Shown: positions 43,898 to 53,315 of the stretch, in pieces
Layout of the letters: the number at the start of each line of letters is the position of its first letter
How positions within the stretch are numbered: the stretch's first letter is position 1
Source of the DNA: Pengzhenrongella sicca
Lineage (GTDB): Bacteria > Actinomycetota > Actinomycetes > Actinomycetales > Cellulomonadaceae
Length of the DNA: 64,000 nt
Assembly (NCBI RefSeq): GCF_017569225.1
Contig: NZ_CP071868.1
Coordinates: 1,054,001-1,118,000 of the forward strand
Direction: 5' to 3'
Made by a program: the position numbers and the translations under genes
Notes under the pieces: model-generated
Seen by the model: only the letters and a program-made list of their open reading frames with translations
The model's database searches: none
Told to the model about the DNA's origin: nothing

Positions 43898-46344
43898 GAC
43901 CCCGCGCCAGTGTCGTCGTCTTGCTGGTCGGTTTCCTGGCGACTTTCCTGGCAGGTCCTGCTGTCGCTGACGACACGACAGACCCGTTCGGTTTGCACAC
44001 ACCGATCCTTGTCGTCCTGGACACGTCCGGTTCGATGAACGAACAGGTACCCGAACCTGAAACACAGACCGTCGCCATGACCCGCATCATGGCCGCTCGA
44101 GCGGCAGTCCTGGACCTGGTCGGGAGTTTGGGTGCTGGGCAGTCGTTCGGGCTCATCGCGTACCCAGGACGGAACGCACCGCAGGTCGACGGATGCTCCG
44201 TCGGACGCGTGGAGGTCACGCCAGGGGCTCTGGACGTCGCCTCCGCGTCTGCGGCGGTGCGTCGCCTGGAACCGGATGGAGAAACACCCACCGGACCGGC
44301 CCTGCAGAACGCCGCCGACCAGCTTCGGGACACGTACGGCGACGACACGACCGGGGTGATCGTGCTGGTCTCCGACGGCGAGTCGAACTGTGGCGACATC
44401 CCCGTGTGTGACGTCGCCAAACAGATCCGCGATTCCGGTTTGGACGTTCAGGTGAACACCGTAGGCCTGGAACTTGAAGGCGCCGCTGAACAGGAAATGC
44501 AGTGCATCGCTGACGCGACCGGCGGCCGGTACATCGATGTTGCCGCTAGGGACAACTTGACCGACGCCATCAACGAGTCCGCCCATGGTGCGCTGTCCGT
44601 GCAAGCCACTGCACCGGACAAGTTGCACGCTGTCGCCGGCACCAGCCAGGATGGCCTGCCGACGTTCACCGTCGCGCTGGGGTCCACCGGTCGGGTCACC
44701 GCTTCCGACGTGCGCGTCAGCCTGGTCATCAGCGTGGACGGCAACCCCGGAGCGGTCCTGGTGCCTCGCCCGGTGCGGTTCCTCGGCAACGTCGACACAG
44801 GGACGACTCAGACGGTCACGTTCGCCGTACGCCCGGAAGCGGAGGTCCTCGGGGACGTCACGTGGACGGTTACAGCAACCGCCCGCAACGCGTCCCCGGC
44901 CATCGTCACTAGCAACATCACGTTGTCGGACTCCCTGTCACCGGGCCAGCTCGGCGGTGTGCTCGAAGGGGTCCGAACCGTCGCTGTGGTCGGCGACTCG
45001 TACTCCTCAGGGGAGGGCGGAGATGTGTTCTACCAGGACGACACCGAAGGGTTCCCGGACCAGGATTCCAAGTGTCACCGGACCGCGAACACGTACGCCG
45101 GGCAAATCTGGGGCGAGAAGGAGACCACGATCATCGCGTGCTCCGGTGCGGTCACTGCTGACTTCTTCGCCCCTGACCAGTCCGGGGACATGAAGGTCCG
45201 GCCGCAGCTGCTCGCGTTGCGGGACCTCGCGATCAGCAAGAGCAGCCCCGACGCTGTGTTCCTGACCATCGGCGGGAACGACGCTGGGTTCGGTGGGGTC
45301 GCCACACGGTGCGTGATCGGAGCGCGTTGCGACGTGAGCGTGAGCATCGGATACAAAGGCGTACGCACTGCAACCGCGGACGCACTTGAGAACGCGATGG
45401 CCGTTCTGCCTGACGTTACCGACGTCATCCGGGCCGTCGACGCTGCCGTGAACGACAGGACCGCTCAGCGCGCACGAGGCGGTGGCGTCATCCCGATTAT
45501 CGTGCTGCCGTACCCGCAGATCCTGCCTGAGACGCTCGCAGCCGGACGTGACGGATGCGTTCTGGGGCTCGGCACCGCCGAGCTCGCGTTGCTGAACGGA
45601 TTCGAGAACGCATTGAACGCCGCGGTCACGAACGCCGCTTACACGGTCGCGAACGAGGACCGACCTGTGTACGTCGTCAACGATGTGGTCAACGCGTTCC
45701 AGCCGAACCACACAGCCTGCGAAGGTGGCGACCTCAGTTTCGTCAACATCCCCAGCACAGCCGAACTGGGCAGCTCCGCCGTTCACTTCATCGACGCAAA
45801 CGAAAGGCAGCAGCTCCTGCACCCGACAGCAGACGGGTACGCCGCTGAAGCGCGCACCATCATCGCGTGGTCCCACTCGAACGCGGCCAGCGAGCAGAAG
45901 ACCACCGGGACGCCAGTGTGGTCCCCGCAAGTCGTGGAACATGACGTGAGCTGGCTCGACAAGGTGTTCGCCCCTGGCGGGGCACGCACCCAAGCAGGCG
46001 GGGCCACCAAGGTCGACGCTGACGGGTTCCTCCCGGAAACGACCGTCATCATCCGGCTGCATTCTTCTCCGCGTGTCCTCGGAACGGTCACCGCTGACAA
46101 GGACGGGCACGTGACCGCGTGGGAGCGCCTTCCCGCCGGCGTGCCCACCGGGCAGCACACCCTGATCGCCGAAGGCTCTGCCCCGGACGGCACCACCATC
46201 GCGGTCACTCGAACCATCACCGTCATGCCGCAAGGTGGACCGTCGCTCTACGCCGCGCTCCTCGTCGGTGTCCTTCTGCTCGGCGCCGGCTTGCTCGCCG
46301 GCCCGTGGCGCTCCAGCAAAGCCATGACTAGGAGCCGTTCGTAA
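43894..46344 (+). CDS. secreted/anchored vWA domain protein fused to an SGNH hydrolase domain
   Basis: An 816-residue surface protein. A signal peptide (SVVVLLVGFLATFLAGPAVA) precedes a von Willebrand A domain with an intact MIDAS motif (VVLDTSGSM, D43) and SDGESNCGD. After a beta-rich linker comes an SGNH hydrolase domain with block I VVGDSYSSGEGG, block III TIGGNDAGF and a late LHPTADGY with the catalytic His, so the esterase looks active, in contrast to the SGNH-like protein at 5,537. The last part has a beta domain and a C-terminal membrane helix (LYAALLVGVLLLGAGLLAG) with a basic tail. Adhesion through a metal-dependent vWA site and ester removal from a surface polymer could be combined. 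It is coupled to the PASTA gene. Confidence 0.82.
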   Translation: MRPRASVVVLLVGFLATFLAGPAVADDTTDPFGLHTPILVVLDTSGSMNEQVPEPETQTVAMTRIMAARAAVLDLVGSLGAGQSFGLIAYPGRNAPQVDGCSVGRVEVTPGALDVASASAAVRRLEPDGETPTGPALQNAADQLRDTYGDDTTGVIVLVSDGESNCGDIPVCDVAKQIRDSGLDVQVNTVGLELEGAAEQEMQCIADATGGRYIDVAARDNLTDAINESAHGALSVQATAPDKLHAVAGTSQDGLPTFTVALGSTGRVTASDVRVSLVISVDGNPGAVLVPRPVRFLGNVDTGTTQTVTFAVRPEAEVLGDVTWTVTATARNASPAIVTSNITLSDSLSPGQLGGVLEGVRTVAVVGDSYSSGEGGDVFYQDDTEGFPDQDSKCHRTANTYAGQIWGEKETTIIACSGAVTADFFAPDQSGDMKVRPQLLALRDLAISKSSPDAVFLTIGGNDAGFGGVATRCVIGARCDVSVSIGYKGVRTATADALENAMAVLPDVTDVIRAVDAAVNDRTAQRARGGGVIPIIVLPYPQILPETLAAGRDGCVLGLGTAELALLNGFENALNAAVTNAAYTVANEDRPVYVVNDVVNAFQPNHTACEGGDLSFVNIPSTAELGSSAVHFIDANERQQLLHPTADGYAAEARTIIAWSHSNAASEQKTTGTPVWSPQVVEHDVSWLDKVFAPGGARTQAGGATKVDADGFLPETTVIIRLHSSPRVLGTVTADKDGHVTAWERLPAGVPTGQHTLIAEGSAPDGTTIAVTRTITVMPQGGPSLYAALLVGVLLLGAGLLAGPWRSSKAMTRSRS

Positions 46345-46516
46345 AGCGCCTATCCACTGTGAAGACCCTTACGGTTGCGGGCCATCGTCTTGAGCCCCCG
46401 GCCGTGCTGTCTCGCCCCGGGTTCAGTGGAGGCTCTGATCTGACGCTGGGTCTGCTGCACGAATAGGTGACGCCTGACCTGTGGTGCCGGAGGGCACCGC
46501 TGGAAGGATGTGCACC

Positions 46517-46804
46517 GTGCCCAGACCCCACCCCAAGGAGTTCCGCGACGACGTCGTGGCCGTGGCCCGCCGCGGTGATGCTCCGATCAAAGAGATCGCG
46601 AAAGACTTCGGGATCAGCGAGTCGTGCCTGCGCAACTGGATGCAGGCCGCCGACGTCCAGGACGGCAACCGTCCCGGCGTAACGGTCAGCGAGTCGGCCG
46701 AGCTGCGCGAGATGCGTCGCCGCAACCGGCTCCTCGAGCAGGAGAACGAGATCCTGCGTCGCGCGGCGGCGTACTTTGCCCAGGCGCACCTGCCGGGAAA
46801 ATGA
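46517..46804 (+). CDS. IS3-type transposase, OrfA
   Basis: A 95-residue DNA-binding subunit with the helix-turn-helix EIAKDFGISESCLRNWMQAA and the leucine-zipper part (ELREMRRRNRLLEQENEIL). The GTG start follows GGAAGG by nine bases. Its stop overlaps the OrfB start; the A-rich GGGAAAATGA junction is the usual place for the minus-one frameshift that yields the fused OrfAB transposase in IS3 elements. Confidence 0.9.
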   Translation: MPRPHPKEFRDDVVAVARRGDAPIKEIAKDFGISESCLRNWMQAADVQDGNRPGVTVSESAELREMRRRNRLLEQENEILRRAAAYFAQAHLPGK

Positions 46805-47676
46805 TGTACCCGCTCGTGAGTGAGCTCGCTAGCGACGGGATCCCCGTCGCGGTGACGTGCCGGGTCCTCAAGCTCGCCAGACAGCCCTACTACCGCTGGC
46901 TCGCCGCGCCGATCACAGCTCGTGACCTGGACGAGGCGTACCTGGCGAACGTGCTGTTCGATGCCCACGTCGACGATCCCGAGTTCGGGCACCGGCTGCT
47001 GGCCGACGAAGCCGACAAGGCCGGCCTGCGCGCCAGTGACCGGCGGGTCTGGCGGATCTGCCGGGACAACCAGTGGTGGTCGGTGTTCGGCAAGAAGCGC
47101 GCCAAGAACGGCAAGAAGGCCGGCCCGCCAGCCCACGACGACCGCGTGCTGCGGATCTTCCGCGCCGACGCACCCAACCGGTTGTGGCTCTGGGACATCA
47201 CCGAGCACCCCACCGCCGAGGGCAAGCTCTACCTGTGTGCGATCAAGGACGTGTACTCCAACCGGATCGTGGGGTACTCGATCAGCGACCGCATGACCTC
47301 CCGGATCGCGGTGAACGCCCTGGCCAGCGCCGTGCAGCGCCGTCGTGACGTGGCCGGCTGCATCGTCCACTCGGACCGGGGCAGCCAATTTCGAAGCCGA
47401 AAGGTGCTGCGCGAGCTGGACCGACACGCCCTGGTCGGATCGATGGGGCAAGTCGCCTCGGCCGGGGACAACGCGGCGATGGAGAGCTTCTTCTCGTTGC
47501 TGCAGAAGAACGTCCTGGACCGGCGCCGCTGGGCCAACCGCGACGAGCTCCGCCTGGCGATCATCACGTGGATCGAACGGACCTACCACCGCCGCCGACG
47601 CCAGGCCCGCCTGGGTCGACTGACCCCCATCGAGTACGAGACCATCAACACCCCTCAGGTCGCACTCGCCGCCTGA
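46801..47676 (+). CDS. IS3-type transposase, OrfB (integrase core)
   Basis: A 291-residue DDE transposase. The catalytic residues are the Asp in RLWLWDITEH, the Asp in IVHSDRGSQF and the Glu in DNAAMESFFSLLQ. The HTH_21-like N terminus (SELASDGIPVAVTCRVLKLA) and the C-terminal RRRQARLGRLTPIEYE are typical. The ATG overlaps the OrfA stop. All catalytic residues are intact, so the element could still move. Confidence 0.92.
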   Translation: MMYPLVSELASDGIPVAVTCRVLKLARQPYYRWLAAPITARDLDEAYLANVLFDAHVDDPEFGHRLLADEADKAGLRASDRRVWRICRDNQWWSVFGKKRAKNGKKAGPPAHDDRVLRIFRADAPNRLWLWDITEHPTAEGKLYLCAIKDVYSNRIVGYSISDRMTSRIAVNALASAVQRRRDVAGCIVHSDRGSQFRSRKVLRELDRHALVGSMGQVASAGDNAAMESFFSLLQKNVLDRRRWANRDELRLAIITWIERTYHRRRRQARLGRLTPIEYETINTPQVALAA

Positions 47677-47708
47677 GACCGACTGTCACCTATTCGTGCA
47701 GCAGACCC

Positions 47709-48670
47709 GTTCTACCTGCAGGGGTTCGCGGGGAATGGCCGAATTGAAACAGTGCGACTCCCCGGCGACCAGCGCTTCACCCAGTCGGTGAACGACGCCT
47801 CCGTCGCCAAGAACTTCTACTCGGTCGTGGGACACGAGGACGGCGACGACGTTATCGAGTGTGCCCTCTCCGAGATCGAGGGCGCCACCGCGGCAGTCCT
47901 TCGGGCCATCGTCGGCGGGAGCTGGCCGCTGTCCTACGAGGACCGCATGTTGCTCGGGTACTTCCTCGCGCTCCAGGTGACCCGGGTGCCCGCGCAGCGT
48001 CGAACGATCGACCACGTCGCCCGCCAGATGCTCCGCATCCAAGTCGGAGTCGGTGGTAAGTCAGGACCCCGACAGGAACTAGAGCGGCAGGGCGGTCAGG
48101 TCACCGACGAACGTGTCGAGACTCTCTGGGAACAGGCAACACGCCCCGAAGGGCCGCCAATCCAGCAGCCTAAGGACGAGCACATCAAGCAGATGCCCAA
48201 AACCGGGGAGGAAATCGTCAAGTACATCGTCGGTCGACCATGGTCGCTCGTCCGCTTCGACCGACGCTCGCTCATCACCTCGGATGCGCCCGTTGGCCTC
48301 GTTCGCAATCCCGAGGACGAGCCCTGGTTCGGCGCTGGGTTCCTGACCGCCTGGGGCATCACCTTCCCGTTGACTCGCAAGCTCGGGCGCCTGTTGAGCG
48401 ATCCGCAGCCACTCATCGACCCTGGCGATCCCGGTTGAGGAGGTCCACGGGGGACGGGCCGACATGACTCAGCCCGGTACCACGGCCCTGGAGAAGTTCT
48501 TCAACCACCACACGGTTGAGAACGCGAGCGAGTGGCTCTTCCATCACCCCGAGGATGAGAAGTTCGTCCCCGATGAACTTCCCGAGCCGACGCTCGTGAA
48601 TATTGCGATGTCGGGGGAGGACCGAGAGTTCGACGGCGAACCGTGGTTCACGCAACACCGAGACGCGTAG
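47709..48670 (+). pseudogene. DUF4238 protein, truncated by the IS and frameshifted
   Basis: The frame begins at the IS end with FYLQGFAGNGRIETVRLPG, the second strand of DUF4238 proteins; the usual N terminus (a start followed by an HHxVPxFYL motif) is missing and is not on the other side of the IS. The body continues to a false stop at 48,438; the C-terminal end (TTALEKFFNHHTVENASEWL) continues in another frame to 48,670, so one base was gained or lost near 48,415-48,430. DUF4238 proteins have a possible nuclease or defence role. The gene is dead in two ways. Confidence 0.75.
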
Positions 48671-48727
48671 CCCCGAACACCCAGGCTGCTGCACGCACAA
48701 CCGGGCGGCCCGCGCGGTGGCACCCAC

Positions 48728-48862
48728 TTGCACCCTCCCTATCGCGCTTTGGCGGGCGCGGGGTACCCCTCTCGCTTTCGCTGCTTCTGAACGGGGGAGT
48801 GCACCCTCCCAATATTGGTGGGTAAGTTGCCGGGGTGTTCGCGGCGTAGTGCCGCTCCATGG
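48728..48862 (+). repeat. attachment-like repeat, copy 3
   Basis: TTGCACCCTCCCTATCGC, GCTTTGGCGGGCGCGGGG and TACCCCTCTCGC are followed by ACGGGGGAGTGCACCC and then a stretch (GCGGCGTAGTGCCGCTCC) that matches the sequence beyond copies 1 and 4. Here the HTH gene that follows those copies is absent. It lies between the broken DUF4238 gene and the RHS module. Confidence 0.7.
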
Positions 48863-48996
48863 CCCGTCGACCTCAAGTCCCGCGATTACCGGCGGAGGTG
48901 ATGAGCGCAGCGAGTCGGGGCCATGGGTTCCCCCGTGAGTGGACTTGCCCGAATAAGCTCCGCGACGCGAGCCTCAGCCCGCGCCGCGGAGACTCA

Positions 48997-49161
48997 CTAG
49001 AGGGGAGGCCGACGCTGAAGGTACTCGGCGTAAGTGAAGGCAGCCATGGCAACTGCAGCAGTCCATACTGCGTGACCGAACTCGCGAGCGATAAGCGAGA
49101 ACACGAACGCGATTCCGAATAGTACGGCAGCCACCAACGCTGCCAGGGCGGGGCGGCGCAT
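48997..49161 (-). CDS. small membrane protein coupled to the RHS gene (54 aa), possible immunity protein
   Basis: A 54-residue protein with two hydrophobic helices (LAALVAAVLFGIAFVFSLIA and VWTAAVAMAAFTYAEYL) around a charged turn (REFGH). Its ATG overlaps the stop codon of the large RHS gene by one base (TGATG), so it is translated with it. In polymorphic toxin systems the gene right after the toxin end encodes immunity; because the RHS C-terminal tail is itself hydrophobic, a membrane immunity protein would fit. This is inference from position and topology. Confidence 0.6.
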   Translation of the reverse strand: MRRPALAALVAAVLFGIAFVFSLIAREFGHAVWTAAVAMAAFTYAEYLQRRPPL

Positions 49162-52100
49162 CAGATGTTGGTGCAGGCGTCGTAGGCCCAAAGTGTTGCA
49201 CTGAGCACCAGTATCCCCGTTCCGATCACAGCGCCTGTGGCAAGCCCCGCAGAAGGTGCCTCGGCAGCGAGCGCCGTACCGAACAGCACAAACGAGCCAA
49301 CTACAGCTAGACCAGCGGCCGCACAGTTTGCCACAGACGCGCCCGTGGGGTCGGTGTGGTTGATGGGGTTGCAGCCGGCGTAGGCGTATCGGTTGGCGTT
49401 GAGGGGGTCGAGGGGGGCGTCGCGGGTGTCGTTTTGGGTCCAGCGTCCTTCGGTGCCGTTGTAGTAGCGGGCCCCGTTGAGGGTCCAGCCGGTGGTGCGG
49501 TCGTTCAGCCCGCCGGTGTACAGGAACGGGGTTTGCGGGTCGCCGTTGCCGCCGGTGGTCTGGGTCAGGTCGGCGGCGCCGTAGGGGTCGAAGCTGTAGG
49601 CGAAGGCGGTGGTGTTGCCGCTGGTGAGCAGGGCGATGGGTGAGCCTTGTGCGTCGTAGACGTACAGGGCTTGCTGACCGGCGCTGGTGCGAAGCATCAC
49701 GGGAGTGCCCGTTGCGTCATTCTCTATGAAGGCGGTGTCGGCACCGCGGTGCACCTGCTCGATCACAGGCTTCCCGATCGAGCTTTCGCGCCCGTACGTG
49801 TACGCGTAGGTGGCGGCGGGGGTCTGGTTGCTCAGGAGCTCCCCATTTCCTACGCCGGCGTAGGTGTAGTTGTAGGTAGTGGCGGCCTTGGTGACCGTGG
49901 CCATCTGGTCGCCGGCTGTGTACGTGATAGCCCCGGCGGCCGGGTCTGCGGTCTGGTTCCCAGCCGCGTCGTAGGTGAACCCGGCGGTACTGGTCTGGTT
50001 CCCGGCGTTGAACGTGCGGGCTTGCGTCGCGGTGGTGGCGCCGCCGCCGGTGCCGGTGACGATGGTCTGCCCGGTCCGGTTGCCACGCACGTCGTAGGTA
50101 TACGCGTATGTCTCCTGCGCGATCGGGTTGCCTAGATGGTCGGTGCCAGCGCTCTGGGTGGCGCCGGTGAGCCTGTTCGCGCCGTCGTAGGTGTAGCTGG
50201 TGACCTGCCCGGTCATCGTGTTCGTCATCCACTGGACGTACGACCGGTCATCGGCGGGCGCGGTCGAGCAAGACGGGGCAACTGACCCGGCGCCGTAGCA
50301 GTAGGACAGGTCGACCACCATCGTGGGTGACCCGGCGCTGCTGGAGGCGATATTGCGTTCGGCGTAGATGCGCGACGGGCGGCCGGAGGAGTCGTAGTCG
50401 GTGTGCGAGTGCGCCGCCCAGATCGTGTTCGCCGGGTTGGTCAGCATCCACGTGTCGGTGCGCCGGCCCTTGTCGTCGATCGCGAACTGGGTGGTCTGCG
50501 TGCCCGCGCCGGCCTTGTACGTCATTGCAGTCTGGCCACCGGAGCTGTCGTAGGTGTTCGTGGTCGTGCCGCGCGCGTCGGTGACGGACGCGACGCGGCC
50601 GGACTTGTCGTAGCCGTACCCGATCGTGATGGCATCAACGGTGTTGACGCGTGAGGTCAGCCGGGACATCTGGTCATACCCGTACGTCGTCGTTCCGGCG
50701 GCGTCCACCCGGGTCGCTGTCCGGCCGGCGGTGTCGTAGGTATAGGCGACGTCGGGGTTCAGGACGGTGCCGGAGTAGTCGACTCCGCTCTGGCGGTCGT
50801 CGATGTCGTAGGTGTACGTCGAGGTGATCCCACGGCCGTCTGTCGAGGTCGAAAGGCGCCCATACACGTCGTAGGTCATCGTCTTCACGCCCAGGCTAGT
50901 CCCGGTCGGGGGTGTAATCGTGGTCATCTGCTTGAGCGTGTTGTACGCGTAGCGGGTGGTGTTCGAGCCGTTGCCGGGTGCGGTCGCGGTGGCCACCGTG
51001 CCGTTGGTGTTGTACGTCAGCACCGCCTGTGCGGCGAGGCCGTCCTGGCTCGTCAATGCGTTCCCGGCTAGGTCGTACCCGTACTGCGGTGAGTTGCCCG
51101 CGTCGTCGGTCGAGGAGGTCGGCAGGTACTTAGTGGCGCCGGTGTTGGCGTAGCCCCACCCCGTGGACGCACCACCCTGGCTGGTCTGCGAGGTCCTCGA
51201 CTCCCCGGAGTTGACCGCAGGGTCGAAAACGTTGGTCGTGGTCTGAACACTTCCTCCGGTGCCCACCGAGTTGGTCGCCGAGTCCATGTTCGATGTATAT
51301 GTGGTCGCGCGGGAGCGGCCTTTCGAATCAACCGCGGTCGCCACATGGCCGGTGCGGTCGTTCGTCAACGTGTAGATGGTGCGCTTGGAGGTGGTCGGCG
51401 AACCGGCCTCGTCCTGAGCGCCGTCCGAGAACCACACCGTCGTTGACGTCGGGTACGCCAGCCGGGTCCAGGAGTCGCCGGGCGACCCGGCCGAGGAGTT
51501 GATCTGCCGGACCGCGGTCACGCGCAGCCGTGCGTCATAGGTGAACTCGGTCTGGATCCCGCCAGGTGCGGTCGCGGTAACGAGCTTGTGCGAGGAGTAG
51601 GCGAAGGTGGTGACCCGCCCGAGGGGGTCGGTGATGGTGACCAAGTCACCATTGCCGTCGTAGCCGTACCCGACCGTCCGCGAGCCCCCGGTGACGGTCT
51701 GCGACAGGCCGATGATTCGACCGGCGGTGGAGGCGACGGTGATGGTGCGTGCGTTCACCGGGCCCGCTGTGCCCACGACCGTCGCGGGGACGGTCGGATA
51801 GGTCGCGTCGTAGGTCAGGGTTGTCGTGTTGAGGTTGCGATCTTGAACCTTCGTCAGGAGGCCCACTCCTGTGAAGGTCAACTTCTGCGTTGAGACGTGA
51901 TCGGTGAGCGTCCACTCGCCGCCGTACGTAGAGAGGTCCGCCGTCAACCCCGCAGGCGGGACGAAGCCCCCGCTGCCGTCAGGGACGAAGGTGCCCGACA
52001 GCCCCGCTGGTCCGTAGTAGACGACGCTCGCGTCGGCAGCGAACTCGAGCCGCACCGCGAACCCAAGAGTCTGCGTCCACCCGAACCCGGTCGCGTTGGA

Positions 52101-52682
52101 GGTCGACGCCTGCAAGCTCGGGCCCGCGACGGCGAGCGAGTTGTACGCCACCCCGACGGGCAAGTCGCCGTTCACTCCCGGCACGGACAGTCCCTGCGCC
52201 GTGACAAGCAGGTTCCCACTGCCGATGTCGACGGTGGCCTGCACCCGGTCTCCAAGGGAGAGGGGCACGGTGGTGGCGTTCTTGCGGGAGCCGGTGCCCA
52301 GGAGAGGGGAAATGACGTTCGTCTGGGTCGCTGCGGACGCTGAACATGCGCTCGCGTCGCATGACTGCACGGTCCACTCCACGGCCTGTCCGGACGCGGC
52401 GGCTGGCAAGGCCATGCGAGCGACCTGCCCTGAGGGCACGAGGGACTTGACCCCGTTGATCAGGTTCCAGGTCCCGGAGCCTGCCGTCCGCGCGAAGAAC
52501 TTCCCGCCGACAGTGCCTCCGTCCGGATCCGAAACCGTGGCGGCAAGGACGGGAGTGAAGGTCACCGCCCGCTCGAACGCTAACCCGGTCGGCACCACCG
52601 GTGTCGCGGCGGAGGCCGGTAAGGCCGTCACGACCAACGCCATCACACTCACTCCTACGACTGCACCCCAACGACCGCGCAT
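49161..52682 (-). CDS. RHS/YD-repeat secreted protein with hydrophobic C-terminal tail
   Basis: An 1173-residue exported protein. A signal peptide (GAVVGVSVMALVVTALPASA) is followed by a beta-rich N-terminal region, a long series of YD repeats (for example TYDIDDRQSGVDYSGTVLN and YDAAGNQTADPAAG) forming a shell, and the RHS core motif (RYYNGTEGRWTQNDTRDAPL, then YAYAGCNPINHTDPTG). After the core comes a short tail of about 60 residues that is mostly hydrophobic (GLAVVGSFVLFGTALAAEAP and VIGTGILVLSATLW). In RHS toxins the sequence after the core is the effector; this one could insert into membranes. The ATG at 52,682 follows GGGAG and puts the signal peptide first; an upstream ATG would add twelve residues. 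Confidence 0.85.
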   Translation of the reverse strand: MRGRWGAVVGVSVMALVVTALPASAATPVVPTGLAFERAVTFTPVLAATVSDPDGGTVGGKFFARTAGSGTWNLINGVKSLVPSGQVARMALPAAASGQAVEWTVQSCDASACSASAATQTNVISPLLGTGSRKNATTVPLSLGDRVQATVDIGSGNLLVTAQGLSVPGVNGDLPVGVAYNSLAVAGPSLQASTSNATGFGWTQTLGFAVRLEFAADASVVYYGPAGLSGTFVPDGSGGFVPPAGLTADLSTYGGEWTLTDHVSTQKLTFTGVGLLTKVQDRNLNTTTLTYDATYPTVPATVVGTAGPVNARTITVASTAGRIIGLSQTVTGGSRTVGYGYDGNGDLVTITDPLGRVTTFAYSSHKLVTATAPGGIQTEFTYDARLRVTAVRQINSSAGSPGDSWTRLAYPTSTTVWFSDGAQDEAGSPTTSKRTIYTLTNDRTGHVATAVDSKGRSRATTYTSNMDSATNSVGTGGSVQTTTNVFDPAVNSGESRTSQTSQGGASTGWGYANTGATKYLPTSSTDDAGNSPQYGYDLAGNALTSQDGLAAQAVLTYNTNGTVATATAPGNGSNTTRYAYNTLKQMTTITPPTGTSLGVKTMTYDVYGRLSTSTDGRGITSTYTYDIDDRQSGVDYSGTVLNPDVAYTYDTAGRTATRVDAAGTTTYGYDQMSRLTSRVNTVDAITIGYGYDKSGRVASVTDARGTTTNTYDSSGGQTAMTYKAGAGTQTTQFAIDDKGRRTDTWMLTNPANTIWAAHSHTDYDSSGRPSRIYAERNIASSSAGSPTMVVDLSYCYGAGSVAPSCSTAPADDRSYVQWMTNTMTGQVTSYTYDGANRLTGATQSAGTDHLGNPIAQETYAYTYDVRGNRTGQTIVTGTGGGATTATQARTFNAGNQTSTAGFTYDAAGNQTADPAAGAITYTAGDQMATVTKAATTYNYTYAGVGNGELLSNQTPAATYAYTYGRESSIGKPVIEQVHRGADTAFIENDATGTPVMLRTSAGQQALYVYDAQGSPIALLTSGNTTAFAYSFDPYGAADLTQTTGGNGDPQTPFLYTGGLNDRTTGWTLNGARYYNGTEGRWTQNDTRDAPLDPLNANRYAYAGCNPINHTDPTGASVANCAAAGLAVVGSFVLFGTALAAEAPSAGLATGAVIGTGILVLSATLWAYDACTNI

Positions 52683-53075
52683 CGTGGCTCCCACTGATAG
52701 CGGTGTCTGCTGACGCATTCGCTGCCGATCACCGCCACGAACGGTCCGCTACGCCACCAGCCCACGTCTATACCTTGAACACAATGCCGACCAATGGTCA
52801 CCCCTTTGGGTGCAGCAAAAGCAAATTCGACCTCGACTTTGCGAGGTATGCCCCACGACGTCCCATGCGCGCCGGTTCGCCATAGTGTGTGGGGATTTGT
52901 CGGACTGAACAATTCTCCGATTTGCCAACCCTTGCAGTCGTCGCCTCCGACCAGATCGCCAACAACGACCGCGGCCAATGGATCCCCGCCTGTACGGGAT
53001 TGAGCCGCGGAGCCGGCATGACGGGCCGATCTAGGCAAGGCCCCGCGCGCATCTCTGCTGGGACGGGTGCCGTGC
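52683..53075. other. 393 bp between the RHS gene and repeat copy 4
   Basis: No gene is supported. The left end must hold the RHS promoter. A GGATCCCCGCCTGTACGGG stretch (about 52,979) resembles a common REP-type palindrome half. Short open frames on both strands have no ribosome binding site. Confidence 0.4.
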
Positions 53076-53166
53076 TTGCACCGTCCCTTTTGTGCTTTGG
53101 CGGGTGAGAGTTATCCCTCTCGGTGTCGCTATTTCTGAGCCGGGGAGTGCACCTTGCCCATGTTGG
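53076..53166 (+). repeat. attachment-like repeat, copy 4
   Basis: TTGCACCGTCCCTTTTGTG, CTTTGGCGGGTGAGAG and TTATCCCTCTCGGTGTCG match copy 1 almost base for base, followed by GGGGAGTGCACCTTGCCC and ATGTTGG. As at copy 1, about 150 further bases and the HTH gene follow, so copies 1 and 4 each begin the same type of module. Confidence 0.75.
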
Positions 53167-53315
53167 TGAGCACTCTCTCGGAGGGTGTCTGCGGTGTAGC
53201 GCTGCTCGAGCGCTCGCCCGCGTCATGTCCAGCGGAACCGGAGTACTTCGCAGGACGTCAGCGGGCGTATCTGCAAGTGCGTGCGAAGGTCCGCCGTTCC
53301 TCGTAGCCTGTTCGC

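Larger units (their letters stand above)
46448..47708 (+). mobile_element. IS3-type insertion sequence with 24 bp perfect terminal inverted repeats
   Basis: The ends are 24-base perfect inverted repeats beginning GGGTCTGCTGCACGAATAGG on the left (46,448-46,471) and mirrored at 47,685-47,708. Between them lie two overlapping genes of IS3 type. No direct target duplication is visible at either flank, and the two flanks belong to different sequences, so a deletion or recombination followed insertion. The element looks complete and possibly active. Confidence 0.9.

Noticed and set aside
52970-53010. REP-type palindrome (GGATCCCCGCCTGTACGGG)
   Set aside because: Only half of the usual palindrome is present and no further copy was seen in the window.
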